Assembly (NCBI RefSeq): GCF_025464955.1 | Contig: NZ_JAODNM010000117.1 | Span: 1 to 64,000 of the forward strand | Direction: 5' to 3' | Length of the DNA stretch: 64,000 bases | Source: Amycolatopsis sp. | GTDB lineage: Bacteria; Actinomycetota; Actinomycetes; Mycobacteriales; Pseudonocardiaceae | In this document: in pieces, positions 1 through 8,976 of the stretch | How positions within the stretch are numbered: position 1 is the first letter of the stretch | Layout: each line of letters begins with the position of its first letter | Notes under the pieces: generated by a model | Told to the model about the DNA's origin: nothing | What the model saw: only the letters and a program-made list of their open reading frames with translations | Databases searched by the model: none | Made by a program: the position numbers and the translations under genes

Positions 1-483
1 CCAGATCCAGGTTTGCTTGATGGTCGAGCTGGAGGGGTCGAAGGCCAGGTCCCAGGCGGTCATGGCGAATGCGCCGATGACGGGGGTGCCGATGGTGGTC
101 AGCCAGGTCGAGTTGCGGCGGACGTCGCCGAGCAGGACGGTGGCCACGATCCAGGCGAGGTAGCCGGTGGCTAGGTAGGCCGGGCCGATGAACCACGGCA
201 CCTGGAAGATCTTGCCGCCACTGGTGTAGTGGTAGTGCCCGAACGGGAAGCCGGTCCGGATGCTGAGGTTTTCCAGGATGTTGCTGATCACGAGACCCGC
301 GGCGACGAAGACCCCGATGGCGCGCCAGCCGTAGCGCCGCGCTCCGTGCAGGAGCGCGAACCCCACCTGCACGACGATCAGCGGCAGCTTGACCCCGGGA
401 ACGAAGGCCGAAACGAGCAGTCCGCAGACGACCAGGGCGGTGACGGCCCACAGGGTCCGGGCGGAACGAGAAGTGGTGGACAT
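1..483 (-). CDS. Carotenoid biosynthesis membrane protein, CruF/DUF422-like (3' end outside window)
   Basis: The visible 161 residues start at an ATG (481-483) and run off the left edge. They contain several hydrophobic helices and the run FPFGHYHYTSGGKIF followed by VPWFIGPAYLATGYL and FAMTAWDLAFDPS, which resemble the carotenoid biosynthesis protein family that includes CruF (C50 carotenoid 1',2'-hydratase). The protein would sit in the membrane and act on a carotenoid. No other carotenoid gene is visible, because the neighbours lie off the window. The family call rests on recalled motifs; the exact reaction is inference. Confidence 0.75.
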   Translation of the reverse strand, partial: MSTTSRSARTLWAVTALVVCGLLVSAFVPGVKLPLIVVQVGFALLHGARRYGWRAIGVFVAAGLVISNILENLSIRTGFPFGHYHYTSGGKIFQVPWFIGPAYLATGYLAWIVATVLLGDVRRNSTWLTTIGTPVIGAFAMTAWDLAFDPSSSTIKQTWIW

Positions 484-538
484 GCGGCAACTCCAGGGTT
501 TCGGGCCACATCCGGGCGTGCGCCGGGTGCTGGCGTGT

Positions 539-2047
539 TCACAGTGCGGCGAAGACTTCGGTCCCGGCATCGAAAGCGGCGATCAAGTCGGCCGTAACGA
601 TGCTCGCGATGTATCCGTCCGGGCGGATCAAGATCAGCGTGTCCCCGGTTATTCCGTAGCTACTGGCGATCAGGCCCGTGGTGTCGGCGAGCCCGTCGGC
701 ATCGCTACCTTGCCCGGCGTGGATCGCATAGCGGTGTATCTCGGCACCGCCGGTCGGCCAGCTCAGGTCGGGCAGCGAGTCGATGGCGTTGGGGCCAAAG
801 GCCAGCAGGGTGAACTGCGGTCCTTTGTAGACATCGAACAGACGCTCGACCCCGGGCCCGGCGCAGGGGGCGTCCGGGGCCCGGTCGCCGGTTCGCAGCG
901 TCTTGGTGGCCGCACCGACGGCGGGGGCGAGCGGACCGCCGTGGTACGAAAGCCCAAGCTGTCGTTCCTCGTCTCCGCGTTTGAGGCTGGCGAGGCGGCG
1001 TTCATCGAGGCCGGCATACAGTTCGGTGGACTTGCCGAGGACCCGGGCGGCGACGGGTTGCCGTTCGGCCTCGTAGCTGTCGAGCAGGGAGTCCGGCGCG
1101 CCGGCGATGACCTGACCGAGTTTCCAGCCCAGGTTGTACGCGTCCTGCACGCCGGTGTTGAGTCCTTGGGCCCCGGCCGGGGTGTGCACGTGGGCGGCGT
1201 CGCCCGCCACGAAGACCCGGCCGGCCCGGTAGTGCTCGACGATCCGGATGTTCGGCCGGAACACCGAAGTCCAGGTGACGTCGTGGAGCCGAAGGCCGGT
1301 GGCCGAGCGGAACCGGGCCGCCAGCGCGGTTTCGTCGATCTCCGGGGTCTCGTCCGGCCGTAGCTTGATCATCAGCTGGAATTGGTCAGAGTGGGGAAGC
1401 GGGCACGCCCCGACGAATTTGCCGCCCGTGCCGGGCCAGACGTGCCAGCGCTTGCGGGACAGCCCGTCGATCGTGGCGTCGACGATGAGGGTCCGGTCGG
1501 ACTGGTCGGTCTCGCCGGCGAACCGGAGACCGGCGGCCTTGCGGACCGCGCTCGAACCGCCGTCGGCACCGACGAGGTACTTGCTGTGGATTCGCTCGCC
1601 CGAGGAGAGTGTCGCTGTCACGCCGTCGTCGTCTTGCTCGAAGCCTTCCAGCGCGACACCGAACTCGATGCGCAGGCCGAGGCGGTCGAGCAGGCCGTGC
1701 AGGATGGCGTCGGTGCGGGATTGCGGCAGCAGCAGGATGTTCGGGTAGGGCACGTCCGGGGTCGGCTGGTGCCGGCGCTGCATCCGCCACGGCACCGTGA
1801 CCGGCCCGAGGTGGATACCCATCAGCGGGTACATGCCGCCTTCCGCGTGTGCCTCGGCCAGCACGCCGAGGTCCTCGAAGACCTCCTGGGTGCGCGGCTG
1901 CACCCCCTTGGCACGGGAGCCTTCGAACGCGTGCGGCGCCTTGTCGACCAGGCGGACGCGCAGGCCCCGGCGCAGCAGGTCGGCGGCCAGCGTGGAGCCG
2001 ACCGGGCCGGCTCCGACGACGAGGACGTCGATGTCGTGTTCGGTCAT
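539..2047 (-). CDS. FAD-dependent aromatic hydroxylase (PheA/TfdB/MhpA-like)
   Basis: 502-residue flavoprotein monooxygenase expected to hydroxylate an aromatic substrate with NAD(P)H and O2. It has the Rossmann dinucleotide motif GAGPVG (residues 12-17), the GADGGSSAVR motif (160-169) and the second FAD motif GDAAHVHTPAGAQGLN (282-297). A C-terminal thioredoxin-like extension, usual for the phenol-hydroxylase type, follows. The ATG at 2047 was chosen because it lies directly before the Rossmann strand and overlaps the upstream hydrolase stop by 4 bp; an in-frame start at 2155 would add an Arg-rich non-homologous stretch. It is the last gene of a three-gene coupled operon facing a TetR gene. 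The substrate cannot be read from the sequence. Confidence 0.9.
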   Translation of the reverse strand: MTEHDIDVLVVGAGPVGSTLAADLLRRGLRVRLVDKAPHAFEGSRAKGVQPRTQEVFEDLGVLAEAHAEGGMYPLMGIHLGPVTVPWRMQRRHQPTPDVPYPNILLLPQSRTDAILHGLLDRLGLRIEFGVALEGFEQDDDGVTATLSSGERIHSKYLVGADGGSSAVRKAAGLRFAGETDQSDRTLIVDATIDGLSRKRWHVWPGTGGKFVGACPLPHSDQFQLMIKLRPDETPEIDETALAARFRSATGLRLHDVTWTSVFRPNIRIVEHYRAGRVFVAGDAAHVHTPAGAQGLNTGVQDAYNLGWKLGQVIAGAPDSLLDSYEAERQPVAARVLGKSTELYAGLDERRLASLKRGDEERQLGLSYHGGPLAPAVGAATKTLRTGDRAPDAPCAGPGVERLFDVYKGPQFTLLAFGPNAIDSLPDLSWPTGGAEIHRYAIHAGQGSDADGLADTTGLIASSYGITGDTLILIRPDGYIASIVTADLIAAFDAGTEVFAAL

Positions 2048-2949
2048 GTCGGTCGACCTCCGATGGTCTGCTGGATGAAGGCGGTGAGCAGGGTTGCGGT
2101 GCCGTGCGGGTCCTCGAACGGGACCATGTGCCCGCACTCGGCGATCACGTGGCACCTGTCGGGGCGGAGGAGCTCCCGGACGGCGTCAAGGTGCTCGATG
2201 GGCGTGACCTGGTCGTGCTTGCCCCACACCACCATCGTGGGGAAGGGCTCCCGGCCGGCCCGCCGGTAGAGGTCCTGCTGCGCGGTGAGCGGGTAGTCCC
2301 TGAGAGTGGACAGCAGTGCGTAGATCGAGCCGTGGAATCGGCAGGGCTCGCCGACGAGACGAACGAGCCGTTCCGCGTCGTCGTTCGAGCGGACGTTGTG
2401 CGCCAGATGTGTGCTCAGAGCGCGGTGCCCGAAGACCTTCCCCAGGATGCGAGCCGGCGGATCGATGGCCAGCAGCCGCGTGCCGGCCTGGCGCCGCGCG
2501 GTCAGCCCCGCCGGGCCGATCAACGTCAGCGACAGCGGTTTCGGGACATCGTCGCGCGTGGCGTAGGCCATCGCGATGAGACCGCCCATGGACGTCCCAA
2601 CGACGTGCACCGGGTCTCGAACCTCGACCGCGTCGAGAAGCTCGTCCAGCTGGCGAAGGAACAGGGCCTGGCCGTAGCGGCCCTCGACGCGGTCGGACCA
2701 TCCGCGGCCGTACGCGCTGTAAGCCAGCGTGCGCAGGCCTTGCGCTCGCAGGTCCACGGCGACCGCGTCCCAGTAGCCGAGCGGAATCGTGATGCCGGGG
2801 ACCAGTACCACGAGCGGGCCGGTGTCAGGTCCGGCGAGCTCGTAGTGCGTCACCCCGTCGGAGAGCGTGACGAACGAGCCGCGGGCCGCGGCGCGCGCGG
2901 ACTCGTCCAGGACGAGGTCTTCTCCCCTGGCAATGTAGGTGCGCGTCAC
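2044..2949 (-). CDS. Alpha/beta hydrolase
   Basis: 301 residues with the alpha/beta-hydrolase fold. The nucleophile elbow GTSMGG places Ser120, the likely acid is Asp246 (WGKHDQ) and the base is His274 (ECGHMVPFEDP). The start is GTG and shares a GTGA overlap with the stop of the upstream hydrolase; its own stop overlaps the ATG of the downstream hydroxylase. That coupling suggests it processes a substrate or product of the FAD hydroxylase, for example ester or C-C bond hydrolysis in aromatic breakdown. The exact substrate is unknown. Confidence 0.9.
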   Translation of the reverse strand: MTRTYIARGEDLVLDESARAAARGSFVTLSDGVTHYELAGPDTGPLVVLVPGITIPLGYWDAVAVDLRAQGLRTLAYSAYGRGWSDRVEGRYGQALFLRQLDELLDAVEVRDPVHVVGTSMGGLIAMAYATRDDVPKPLSLTLIGPAGLTARRQAGTRLLAIDPPARILGKVFGHRALSTHLAHNVRSNDDAERLVRLVGEPCRFHGSIYALLSTLRDYPLTAQQDLYRRAGREPFPTMVVWGKHDQVTPIEHLDAVRELLRPDRCHVIAECGHMVPFEDPHGTATLLTAFIQQTIGGRPT

Positions 2950-3740
2950 CTGAACTCCAGGATGGCGTCGGCGACCTCGGCCGGGGCTTCCTCCGGCATC
3001 AAGTGGCCGACACCGGGAAGCACGATCTCCCGACTGCCCGGGATGTCCCTGGCGAAGTGCTGGCCGTCGATGCCATCGCCGCGCAGGACCAACGTAGGCA
3101 CACGCAATCCTCGAAGCTCAGCGGAGCGGCCGGCCTGTTCGGTGTTCGCGAAGTCGACGAAGGCGGCACTGTTGCCCGGCCGGCTCATCATGGCGTGGAC
3201 CCGGTCGGCCATCTCCTCGGACACGGCGAAGCCTGCGCCCACCGAGCCGCGCAGATTGCGCGCGACGACGCCACGCGAACCCGCCCGGCGCACCAGCGGC
3301 CGGGTGATCGGGTTGCGGGCGAGGCGAATCGCCGTGGGCAACGACTTGCCGGGATAACCGGTCGCGTTCATGAGCACCAGGCGCCGCATGCGTTCGGGGA
3401 AGGTGAGTGCGAAGTTCCACGCGATGTTCCCACCGAGGGAGTTGCCGGCGACCGTGCAGTCCGCCACGGACTGCACGTCGAGGAATCGGGCGAGGAAGGC
3501 GACGTACGACTCGATGCGGTAGTCCCGGTCCGGCCGGGGACCGGTCAGCCCGAACCCGGGCAGATCCAGCCGGATCACGTCGCAGGTCGAGCGCAGCCTG
3601 GCCGCGATCCCGTTGAACGCGTCCAGTGAAGAGCCGGAGCCGTGCAGCAGTAGCACTGGTGGCCCCTCTCCTTCGCGCACGAAACGCACCCGCATCCCGT
3701 CGATCGATGTGAACGACGATCCTTCCGCGAGCTTGTCCAT
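2946..3740 (-). CDS. Alpha/beta hydrolase, first gene of a TetR-controlled operon
   Basis: 264-residue alpha/beta hydrolase. It shows the HGSG oxyanion motif (33-36), nucleophile elbow GNSLGG (Ser101), an Asp near 222 (RGDGID) and His246 (GVGHLMPEE). The ATG at 3740 is preceded by a strong GGGAGGTGA ribosome site, so the longer reading from 3893, which would run through the intergenic palindrome, is rejected. It opens the operon with a second hydrolase and an FAD hydroxylase. The palindrome at 3768-3799 lies 28 bp upstream of the start, so TetR-type repression is likely. The substrate is unknown. Confidence 0.9.
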   Translation of the reverse strand: MDKLAEGSSFTSIDGMRVRFVREGEGPPVLLLHGSGSSLDAFNGIAARLRSTCDVIRLDLPGFGLTGPRPDRDYRIESYVAFLARFLDVQSVADCTVAGNSLGGNIAWNFALTFPERMRRLVLMNATGYPGKSLPTAIRLARNPITRPLVRRAGSRGVVARNLRGSVGAGFAVSEEMADRVHAMMSRPGNSAAFVDFANTEQAGRSAELRGLRVPTLVLRGDGIDGQHFARDIPGSREIVLPGVGHLMPEEAPAEVADAILEFR

Positions 3741-3767
3741 CGCGCTCACCTCCCGCAAATAATGGCC

Positions 3768-3799
3768 ACACTGTTGCCGATATATTTCGGCTACAGTGT
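3768..3799. promoter_or_regulatory. 32-bp near-perfect palindrome, probable TetR operator
   Basis: Arms CACTGT-N-GCCGA and TCGGC-N-ACAGTG are separated by an AT-rich centre (ATAT core). The site lies between the divergent hydrolase operon (start 3740) and the tetR gene (start 3851). Its length and symmetry fit a TetR-family dimer or dimer pair covering both promoters. The assignment to this regulator is inferred from position. Confidence 0.7.
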
Positions 3800-3850
3800 A
3801 TCCGAAATTAGGCGGATCAGGCAACGGCGCTAGTCGGCGGGTGAGGCAAG

Positions 3851-4609
3851 GTGGTAGCCGTGAGTCAGAGAGATCCTCGGCCGGGGAATCCACGCTGGTG
3901 GCGGAGTCGCCCTCGCCCGGACAACGGCGCTGGGCAGGGGCCAGGGCGTCCCGCGATGCCGGTCGATCGCGTTATCGCCGCTGCCGTCGAGCTGGTCGAT
4001 GAGGTGGGGCCGGGCGAGTTCAGCATGAGGCTGCTGGCCCAGCGGCTGCGGTCGAGCACGGCAACCCTGTACCGTCACTTCGCCGGCAAGGACGAGATCT
4101 TCGTCCACGTCGTGGAGCACGTACTCGGCGAGGTGCCACGACACCTGCCCGAGCTCCCCGACGAGCCGACATGGCAGGACCTGCTCGGCGCCACTGCCGA
4201 TGCGCTGTTTCGCACGTTGAAAGAACACCCGAACGTGGCCGCGCTCTTCGGTGATCAGGTTCCGCTCGGGCCACGGGCTCTCGCCGGCCGGGAGGCCGCG
4301 ATCGGCATCCTGCTCGCCGGCGGGTTTACCGCCGAGGTGGCCGCTAAGGCGTACACCGCGGTCGGGCACTACGTCGTCGGCTTCGCCACCCAGCTGCGCG
4401 CCGGCGGTACCTCCGATGAGAAGGAGGAGAACCACGATCTCCGCGAGTTCTATCGCACCCTTGATCCCGCACGGTATCCCGCAACCGTGGCCTCGGCCGC
4501 GTTCCTGCCGATCTCCCTCGACGACGAGTTCCGGTTCGGACTGCAGCTCATCGTCGACGGACTGGCCCGACAACTGCCCCATGCGGGAGACCGAGCACCA
4601 CGCGGGTGA
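3851..4609 (+). CDS. TetR family transcriptional regulator
   Basis: 252 residues. The N-terminal helix-turn-helix is FSMRLLAQRLRSSTATLYRHF (about residues 57-77), preceded by a basic arm, and the ligand domain is a TetR_C type with helices rich in Ala/Leu. The start is uncertain: GTG at 3851 follows GAGG closely, while GTG at 3860 follows AAGG at 3848-3851 and is equally good. The gene is divergent from the hydrolase/hydroxylase operon with a palindrome between. It most likely represses that operon and itself until an aromatic effector binds (inference). Confidence 0.88.
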   Translation: MVAVSQRDPRPGNPRWWRSRPRPDNGAGQGPGRPAMPVDRVIAAAVELVDEVGPGEFSMRLLAQRLRSSTATLYRHFAGKDEIFVHVVEHVLGEVPRHLPELPDEPTWQDLLGATADALFRTLKEHPNVAALFGDQVPLGPRALAGREAAIGILLAGGFTAEVAAKAYTAVGHYVVGFATQLRAGGTSDEKEENHDLREFYRTLDPARYPATVASAAFLPISLDDEFRFGLQLIVDGLARQLPHAGDRAPRG

Positions 4610-4871
4610 GAGCGTCATTGCGCGGCGACGGGTACCGGCCCGGTGGCCGACTTCCCTCGCGAGCGGGACCGACTGCCGGGTCTGAGAGGTGACAGCCGGT
4701 CCGGCCGGTGTTCCGAGAAGGTCAGGCGCGGGATATGGGAGATCCCTGCCAGGCCGTGTGGGCGGGTACCGACCCCGCGGCCATGACCAGTGAGCCGGCG
4801 CCGGCCGGGCTGCGCGACGCCGGCGCACTGGACCCCGTCCTGGACCAGCTCGCACCTTGGAACAACGAACA
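4610..4871. other. Intergenic stretch without recognisable gene
   Basis: The bases between the tetR stop and the tRNA-Lys terminator hold only short open frames with no recognisable motif and no ribosome site tied to a plausible product. Nothing supported is seen here. Confidence 0.5.
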
Positions 4872-4897
4872 ACACCCCCGCTGGTCGGCGGGGGTGT
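4872..4897 (-). terminator. Terminator of tRNA-Lys
   Basis: A perfect 10-bp stem (ACACCCCCGC / GCGGGGGTGT) with a 6-nt loop lies just 3' of the tRNA on the minus strand. It is followed on that strand by a T-rich run (TTGTTCGTTGTT). Confidence 0.8.
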
Positions 4898-4902
4898 CGG
4901 GT

Positions 4903-4978
4903 TGGTGGGTCGTGTGGGACTCGAACCCACAACCAACGGATTAAAAGTCCGGAGCTCTGCCAATTGAGCTAACGACCC
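4903..4978 (-). tRNA. tRNA-Lys (anticodon TTT), CCA encoded
   Basis: The cloverleaf starts GGGTCG and pairs with CGACCC. The D arm is TAGCTCAATTGGCAGAGCT, the anticodon loop is CTTTTAA with TTT at the anticodon, and the T arm is GTGGGTTCGAGTCCCAC. Discriminator A at 4906 is followed by a genomically encoded CCA (4905-4903). This is the only one of the four tRNAs in the window with CCA in the DNA. Confidence 0.96.
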
Positions 4979-5186
4979 TCGGCACTGAGGATACCGGCCC
5001 CCGGCGGCGTCGGGTTGGGGGGTCCGGGCGGGAATAGGTCAGCGGGTGGGGTGGTTGTAGCTGTTGGTCGACGCGTCATCGTGTCCCCCGGGCTCAACCT
5101 ATTGCCCTCGCGGAGTTCCGTTCGGCTGGAACCGCGTCGCGCCACCTGCCGTGAGGCGAACCGGGCGTGTCGACCGAGTACGAGAC

Positions 5187-5221
5187 GATGGCCCTCCACC
5201 AGGCTCCGGTGGAGGGCCATC
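5187..5221 (-). terminator. Hairpin downstream of the DUF574 methyltransferase
   Basis: A perfect 14-bp inverted repeat (GATGGCCCTCCACC / GGTGGAGGGCCATC) with a 7-nt loop lies 6 bp past the methyltransferase stop. There is no long T tract, as is common for actinobacterial terminators. Confidence 0.7.
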
Positions 5222-5227
5222 CTCGCG

Positions 5228-6076
5228 TTATGCACCGGGTTTGCGGGCTACGCCGCCGATCACGCGGGACTCCGAGGGCGCGGCGGCGAACAGGGTGGCG
5301 GGGTCCGGGTGCCAGGCCGGGGCGTAAACGAGGCCAGGGTCCAGGAGCGGCCAGTCGCCGTAGAACCGGGCGAACTCGGCCTTGGTCCGCAGGAAGCCGG
5401 GGTTCGTGGTGGTCTCGTAGTACTCGATGAGGTCGACCAGCGCCTGGCGCTCGTTCTCGTCGACCGGGTTCTCGTTCGTCATCTGCGAGAGCACCAGCAG
5501 TGACCCCGGTGCCACCTGGTCACGGTAGAAAGCCAGCAGGTCATCGGGGTTTTCGTCGTCGTTGACGAAGTGCATGACGGCGTTGATCACCAGCGCGAGC
5601 GGCCGGTCGACGTCGATGATGCCGGACTCGGTCACGCGCTCCCACAGGTCTTCGGGCTCGAGGAAGTCCGCGGCCATCGCGCGGAAGCGGCCGGGATCGG
5701 CGGTCTCGGCGAGCAGCAGGGTCGAGTGCGCGAGCGCGACGGGCTCGTTGTCGAGGTAGAGGACGTGGGTGTCCTTCTCGGGGCGGGTCTCGTCGGCGAC
5801 TTCGTGCACGTTGCCCGCCGACGGCAGGCCCGAGCCGATGTCGACGAACTGGGTGAGCCCGGCCGCCGAACACGCCCGCACGGCCCGCCCGAGGAACTGG
5901 CGGCTGGTCCGGCAGTACTCGCCGATCAGCGGCAGCCGGTCCCGGACCTTCTCGGCGAAGTTCCGGTCGATGGCGTAGTTCGTCGTCCCGCCGATGAAGT
6001 AGTCGTAGACCCTGGCCGCCGACGGCCGATCGAGACTGCCTTCCACCGCTGTCAACGCGTCATAGTGATTGATCAT
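5228..6076 (-). CDS. SAM-dependent methyltransferase, DUF574/Methyltransf_19 family
   Basis: 282 residues. The order SAARVYDYFIGGTTNYAIDR, VDIGSGLPSAGNVHEVA, YLDNEPVALAHS and DFLEPEDLW matches the actinobacterial DUF574 family, with a Rossmann methyltransferase fold and a SAM-contacting acidic residue in the YLDNEP strand. The family is abundant in Streptomyces and Pseudonocardiaceae and has no settled general substrate. The ATG at 6076 has a GGGGG-type ribosome site; an upstream start would only add seven residues. It stands alone between a hairpin and the truncated mlrC. Confidence 0.9.
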   Translation of the reverse strand: MINHYDALTAVEGSLDRPSAARVYDYFIGGTTNYAIDRNFAEKVRDRLPLIGEYCRTSRQFLGRAVRACSAAGLTQFVDIGSGLPSAGNVHEVADETRPEKDTHVLYLDNEPVALAHSTLLLAETADPGRFRAMAADFLEPEDLWERVTESGIIDVDRPLALVINAVMHFVNDDENPDDLLAFYRDQVAPGSLLVLSQMTNENPVDENERQALVDLIEYYETTTNPGFLRTKAEFARFYGDWPLLDPGLVYAPAWHPDPATLFAAAPSESRVIGGVARKPGA

Positions 6077-6098
6077 CAAGCCCCCTCGACCATCCACC

Positions 6099-7085
6099 CT
6101 AGAGCAGTTCCGGGGTCAGCTGCGGCTCGGCCATGTCCGGATCGAAGGGGTACATCGGCCGGACGATCCGGTGGTGTCCGAGCCGCAGCAGGTCCTGGTC
6201 CACCCCACCCGGGGTCAGCGCCAGCAGCCAATCGGCGGCCATCTCGTACAGCTCGGGCTCCAGGTAGCCGATCTTCACGATCACCACGTCCGCCTCGCGC
6301 GGCTTCAGGCCCAGCGCCGCGAAGTCGGACTCCAGGTGGTACGGCTTGCGGCGAGTGGTGACGATCACGTGCAGCCCGCCGACAGCGAGGGTCACGGCCG
6401 TGCCGGCGACCGGGTCGGTTGTGTCGACGGCGGCGACACGCGCGGTCAGCGTGATCGGGCCGTGCGGGCCTGCGTCGACCTTCCCGCCGACGTCGACAGT
6501 GACCGTGGCCCCGACGCCCGCCGCGGCGGCTGTCGCGGTCGCTTCCGGGTCGGCGATGGCGGCGTAGATCGTGGTCAGGCCGGCGAGCTCCGACATGCCG
6601 AGCAGCTGGGCAAGGCTCCACGACGTATCGCCGGCGCCGCCCGCGGTCGGGTTGTCGCCGGAGTCGCTGATGAAGAACGGACGCGCGGTGCTCGCGGCGG
6701 CCTGCCCGACACATTCGGCCAGCGTGCCGGTGGGCGCGACGAACACGAAGTCCCGCCGTGCGTCCCAGTACGCGCGGGCCAGCTCCTCCGCCTTTGCGCT
6801 GATCACGGCCTTGTCGTCGCCGGTCACGACGACCGCGGCCTGGCAGCGTGGCTCGTCCGCCCAGGCGTAACCGACCCAGATCGCGGCGTCCAGCACACCG
6901 TCGGCGGCTTCGACCTCATCGACCTTGGCGTACACGCTTTTCGCCGGTTCCAGCCGTGTGCTCGTCTTCTCGCCGGGCAGCAGCACGGGCACCTGCACCC
7001 ACGCCTTGTGCGGGCGCCCACCGGACCGCAGTCGCGCCACGAGGTTGCGGGCCGCTCGTTCGCGCGTGTCCCACGCGTCGGTGTG
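6099..7085 (-). pseudogene. 5'-truncated M81/MlrC-family metallopeptidase gene
   Basis: The reading frame from about 7085 to 6099 gives the C-terminal two thirds of an MlrC (M81, DUF1485/MlrC C-terminal) protein: HTDAWDTRERAARNLVARL, then FFISDSGDNPTAGGAGDTSW (the conserved DxxDNPxxG motif), then a C-terminal LTARV/HVIVTTRRKP block. The N-terminal metal-binding domain is absent. The homology stops abruptly at about 7085, where a permease fragment on the opposite strand begins. A GTG at 7040 could still start a 313-aa peptide, but catalysis is unlikely. MlrC-like genes commonly sit beside oligopeptide ABC transporters, as here. Confidence 0.75.
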
Positions 7086-7087
7086 AC

Positions 7088-7348
7088 GCGATCGGCACGG
7101 TGATGGTGACCGCGACGCTCCGCATCGCCGAGTCGATCCTGCTCGTCGCGTACGTCAGCTTCCTCGGCCTCGGCGTCCCGGCGCCGACCACTGATTGGGG
7201 AGCCATGCTGAGCAAGGGAATCACCTACACCTATGACGGCTCGTGGTGGCTGATCCTGCCGCCCGGGATCGCGATCGTGCTGGTCGTCTGCGCGATCAAC
7301 TTCCTCGGTGACGGCCTGCGTGACGCGTTCGCGGTGAAGGGGCGATGA
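7088..7348 (+). pseudogene. 3' fragment of a DppC-type ABC permease
   Basis: About 86 residues begin at IGTVMVTATLRIAESILLV and continue YVSFLGLGVPAPTTDWGAML, the EAA-loop region and last membrane segments of DppC/OppC permeases. They end naturally at a stop overlapping the downstream ATPase ATG. All sequence upstream of the conserved motif is missing and is replaced by the mlrC fragment on the other strand. The remnant is too short to form a permease. Confidence 0.8.
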
Positions 7349-8976
7349 TGGGCGAAAATTCCGTTGAGCCGGTGCTCGAGATCAAGGACCTGCGGGTGAC
7401 CTATGGCGACGGACCCGCAGCGCTTGACGGTCTGTCCTGTGTGGTCGGTCCGGGTGAGATCGTCGCGTTGGTCGGCGAGTCCGGTTCGGGCAAAACCACT
7501 GCCGCGCTTGCCGTGCTCGGGCTGCTGCCTGAGGTGGCCACGGTGGACGGATCGATCTTGCTGGGCGGGCAGGACGTACTCGACCTGCGCGGAGAAGCGC
7601 TGCGCGCGATCCGCGGCCGCGGCGCGGGAATGGTCTTCCAGGAGCCGATGACCGCGCTCAACCCGTTACTGACCATCGGGTTCCAGCTGGCCGAAGCTAT
7701 CCGCAACCACGACCCGGAGCGCAAGCGGCACCGGCACTACCGGGATCGGTGCGCGAAACTCCTTGACCGTGTTGGCGTTCCGGAACCGACCGCGCGACTG
7801 CGTCAGTATCCCCATCAGCTTTCCGGTGGGCTGCGTCAGCGGGTGATGATCGCGATCGCCATCGCGGCCGAACCCCGGCTGATCATCGCCGACGAGCCGA
7901 CGACCGCGCTCGACGTTACCGTGCAGCAACAGATCCTCGACCTGCTGCGCGACATTCGCGACACCGAAGGCACACCGACGTTGCTCATCACGCACAACAT
8001 GGCTGTGGTAGCGGATATCGCGGATCGTGTCCTGGTGCTGCGCGGCGGCAAGGTCATCGAGGAATCCGCTACGACAACGCTGTTCGAGCGGCCCGAAGCC
8101 GACTACACCAAGCAACTTCTCGCCGCGGTGCCGCGCCTGGGCGGCAACGAGCACGCCGCCCAAGCCGAGACTCTGGAAACGCCCGCGCTGGTGTTGTCCG
8201 AGGTCGTCGTCGAATACGGCGGACGTCGTGCCGTCGACACCGTCTCGTTGAGTTTGGCAGCGGGGGAAATCCTCGGCCTGGTGGGAGAATCCGGGTCGGG
8301 TAAAACGACCGTCGGCAACTGTGCCCTTGGGTTGGTCTTGCCGAAGTCCGGCGGCGTCGACGTCTTCGGCGCGCCGCTGCCGAAAGGCACCGGCAGGGCC
8401 GCCCGTGCCGTGCGCAAACGGATCGGGGCGGTCTTCCAGGATCCTGCGTCCTCTTTGGACCCAAGGATGTCGGTCGCGCAGACCATCGAGGAACCACTGA
8501 TCGTGCACACCGCCGGCGGGCGTGCGGAACGGCGCCGACGCGTGCGGGAGCTACTTGACGCCGTCGAACTTCCTGAGGCGATGCTGGCACGTTACGGACA
8601 TGAGCTGTCCGGCGGTCAACGGCAGCGGGTCAGTCTGGCCAGGGCGATGGTGCTCGGCCCGAAGCTGCTCATCGCGGACGAGCCGACCAGCGCACTCGAC
8701 GTCTCGGTTCAGGCTGCGGTGCTCGAGGTAGTGAAACGGTTGCACGCCGAGTTCTCGTTCGCCTGCTTGTTCATCAGCCACGACCTCGCGGTGGTGGACA
8801 GCCTCTGCGACCGGGTCGCGGTGATGCGTGCCGGGCAGGTGGTCGAGGAAGGTCCAACCGGGACGGTCCTGAGTGCGCCGGAACATCCTTACACCCAGGC
8901 GTTGCTGTTGTCCTCGCCGGTGCCCGACCCCGCGTTGCAGCGCGAGCGCCGCGAAAAGCTGGCTGAGTCGGCGTGA
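7345..8976 (+). CDS. Dipeptide/oligopeptide ABC transporter ATPase, DppD-DppF fusion
   Basis: 543 residues with two complete nucleotide-binding domains. Domain 1 has Walker A GESGSGKTT (44-52), signature LSGGLRQRV and Walker B LIIADEPTTALD. Domain 2 starts near residue 280 and has Walker A GESGSGKTT, LSGGQRQRV and LLIADEPTSALD. Such fused DppDF proteins drive peptide or nickel-type importers with two permeases and a binding protein. Here the neighbouring permease is truncated and no binding protein or second permease is present, so the system is probably non-functional unless partners lie elsewhere. It overlaps the permease remnant and the downstream ROK gene by 4 bp each. Confidence 0.92.
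   Translation: MMGENSVEPVLEIKDLRVTYGDGPAALDGLSCVVGPGEIVALVGESGSGKTTAALAVLGLLPEVATVDGSILLGGQDVLDLRGEALRAIRGRGAGMVFQEPMTALNPLLTIGFQLAEAIRNHDPERKRHRHYRDRCAKLLDRVGVPEPTARLRQYPHQLSGGLRQRVMIAIAIAAEPRLIIADEPTTALDVTVQQQILDLLRDIRDTEGTPTLLITHNMAVVADIADRVLVLRGGKVIEESATTTLFERPEADYTKQLLAAVPRLGGNEHAAQAETLETPALVLSEVVVEYGGRRAVDTVSLSLAAGEILGLVGESGSGKTTVGNCALGLVLPKSGGVDVFGAPLPKGTGRAARAVRKRIGAVFQDPASSLDPRMSVAQTIEEPLIVHTAGGRAERRRRVRELLDAVELPEAMLARYGHELSGGQRQRVSLARAMVLGPKLLIADEPTSALDVSVQAAVLEVVKRLHAEFSFACLFISHDLAVVDSLCDRVAVMRAGQVVEEGPTGTVLSAPEHPYTQALLLSSPVPDPALQRERREKLAESA

Noticed and set aside
1849..3357. 502-codon plus-strand frame
   Set aside because: It is antisense to the FAD hydroxylase and hydrolases with their intact catalytic motifs.
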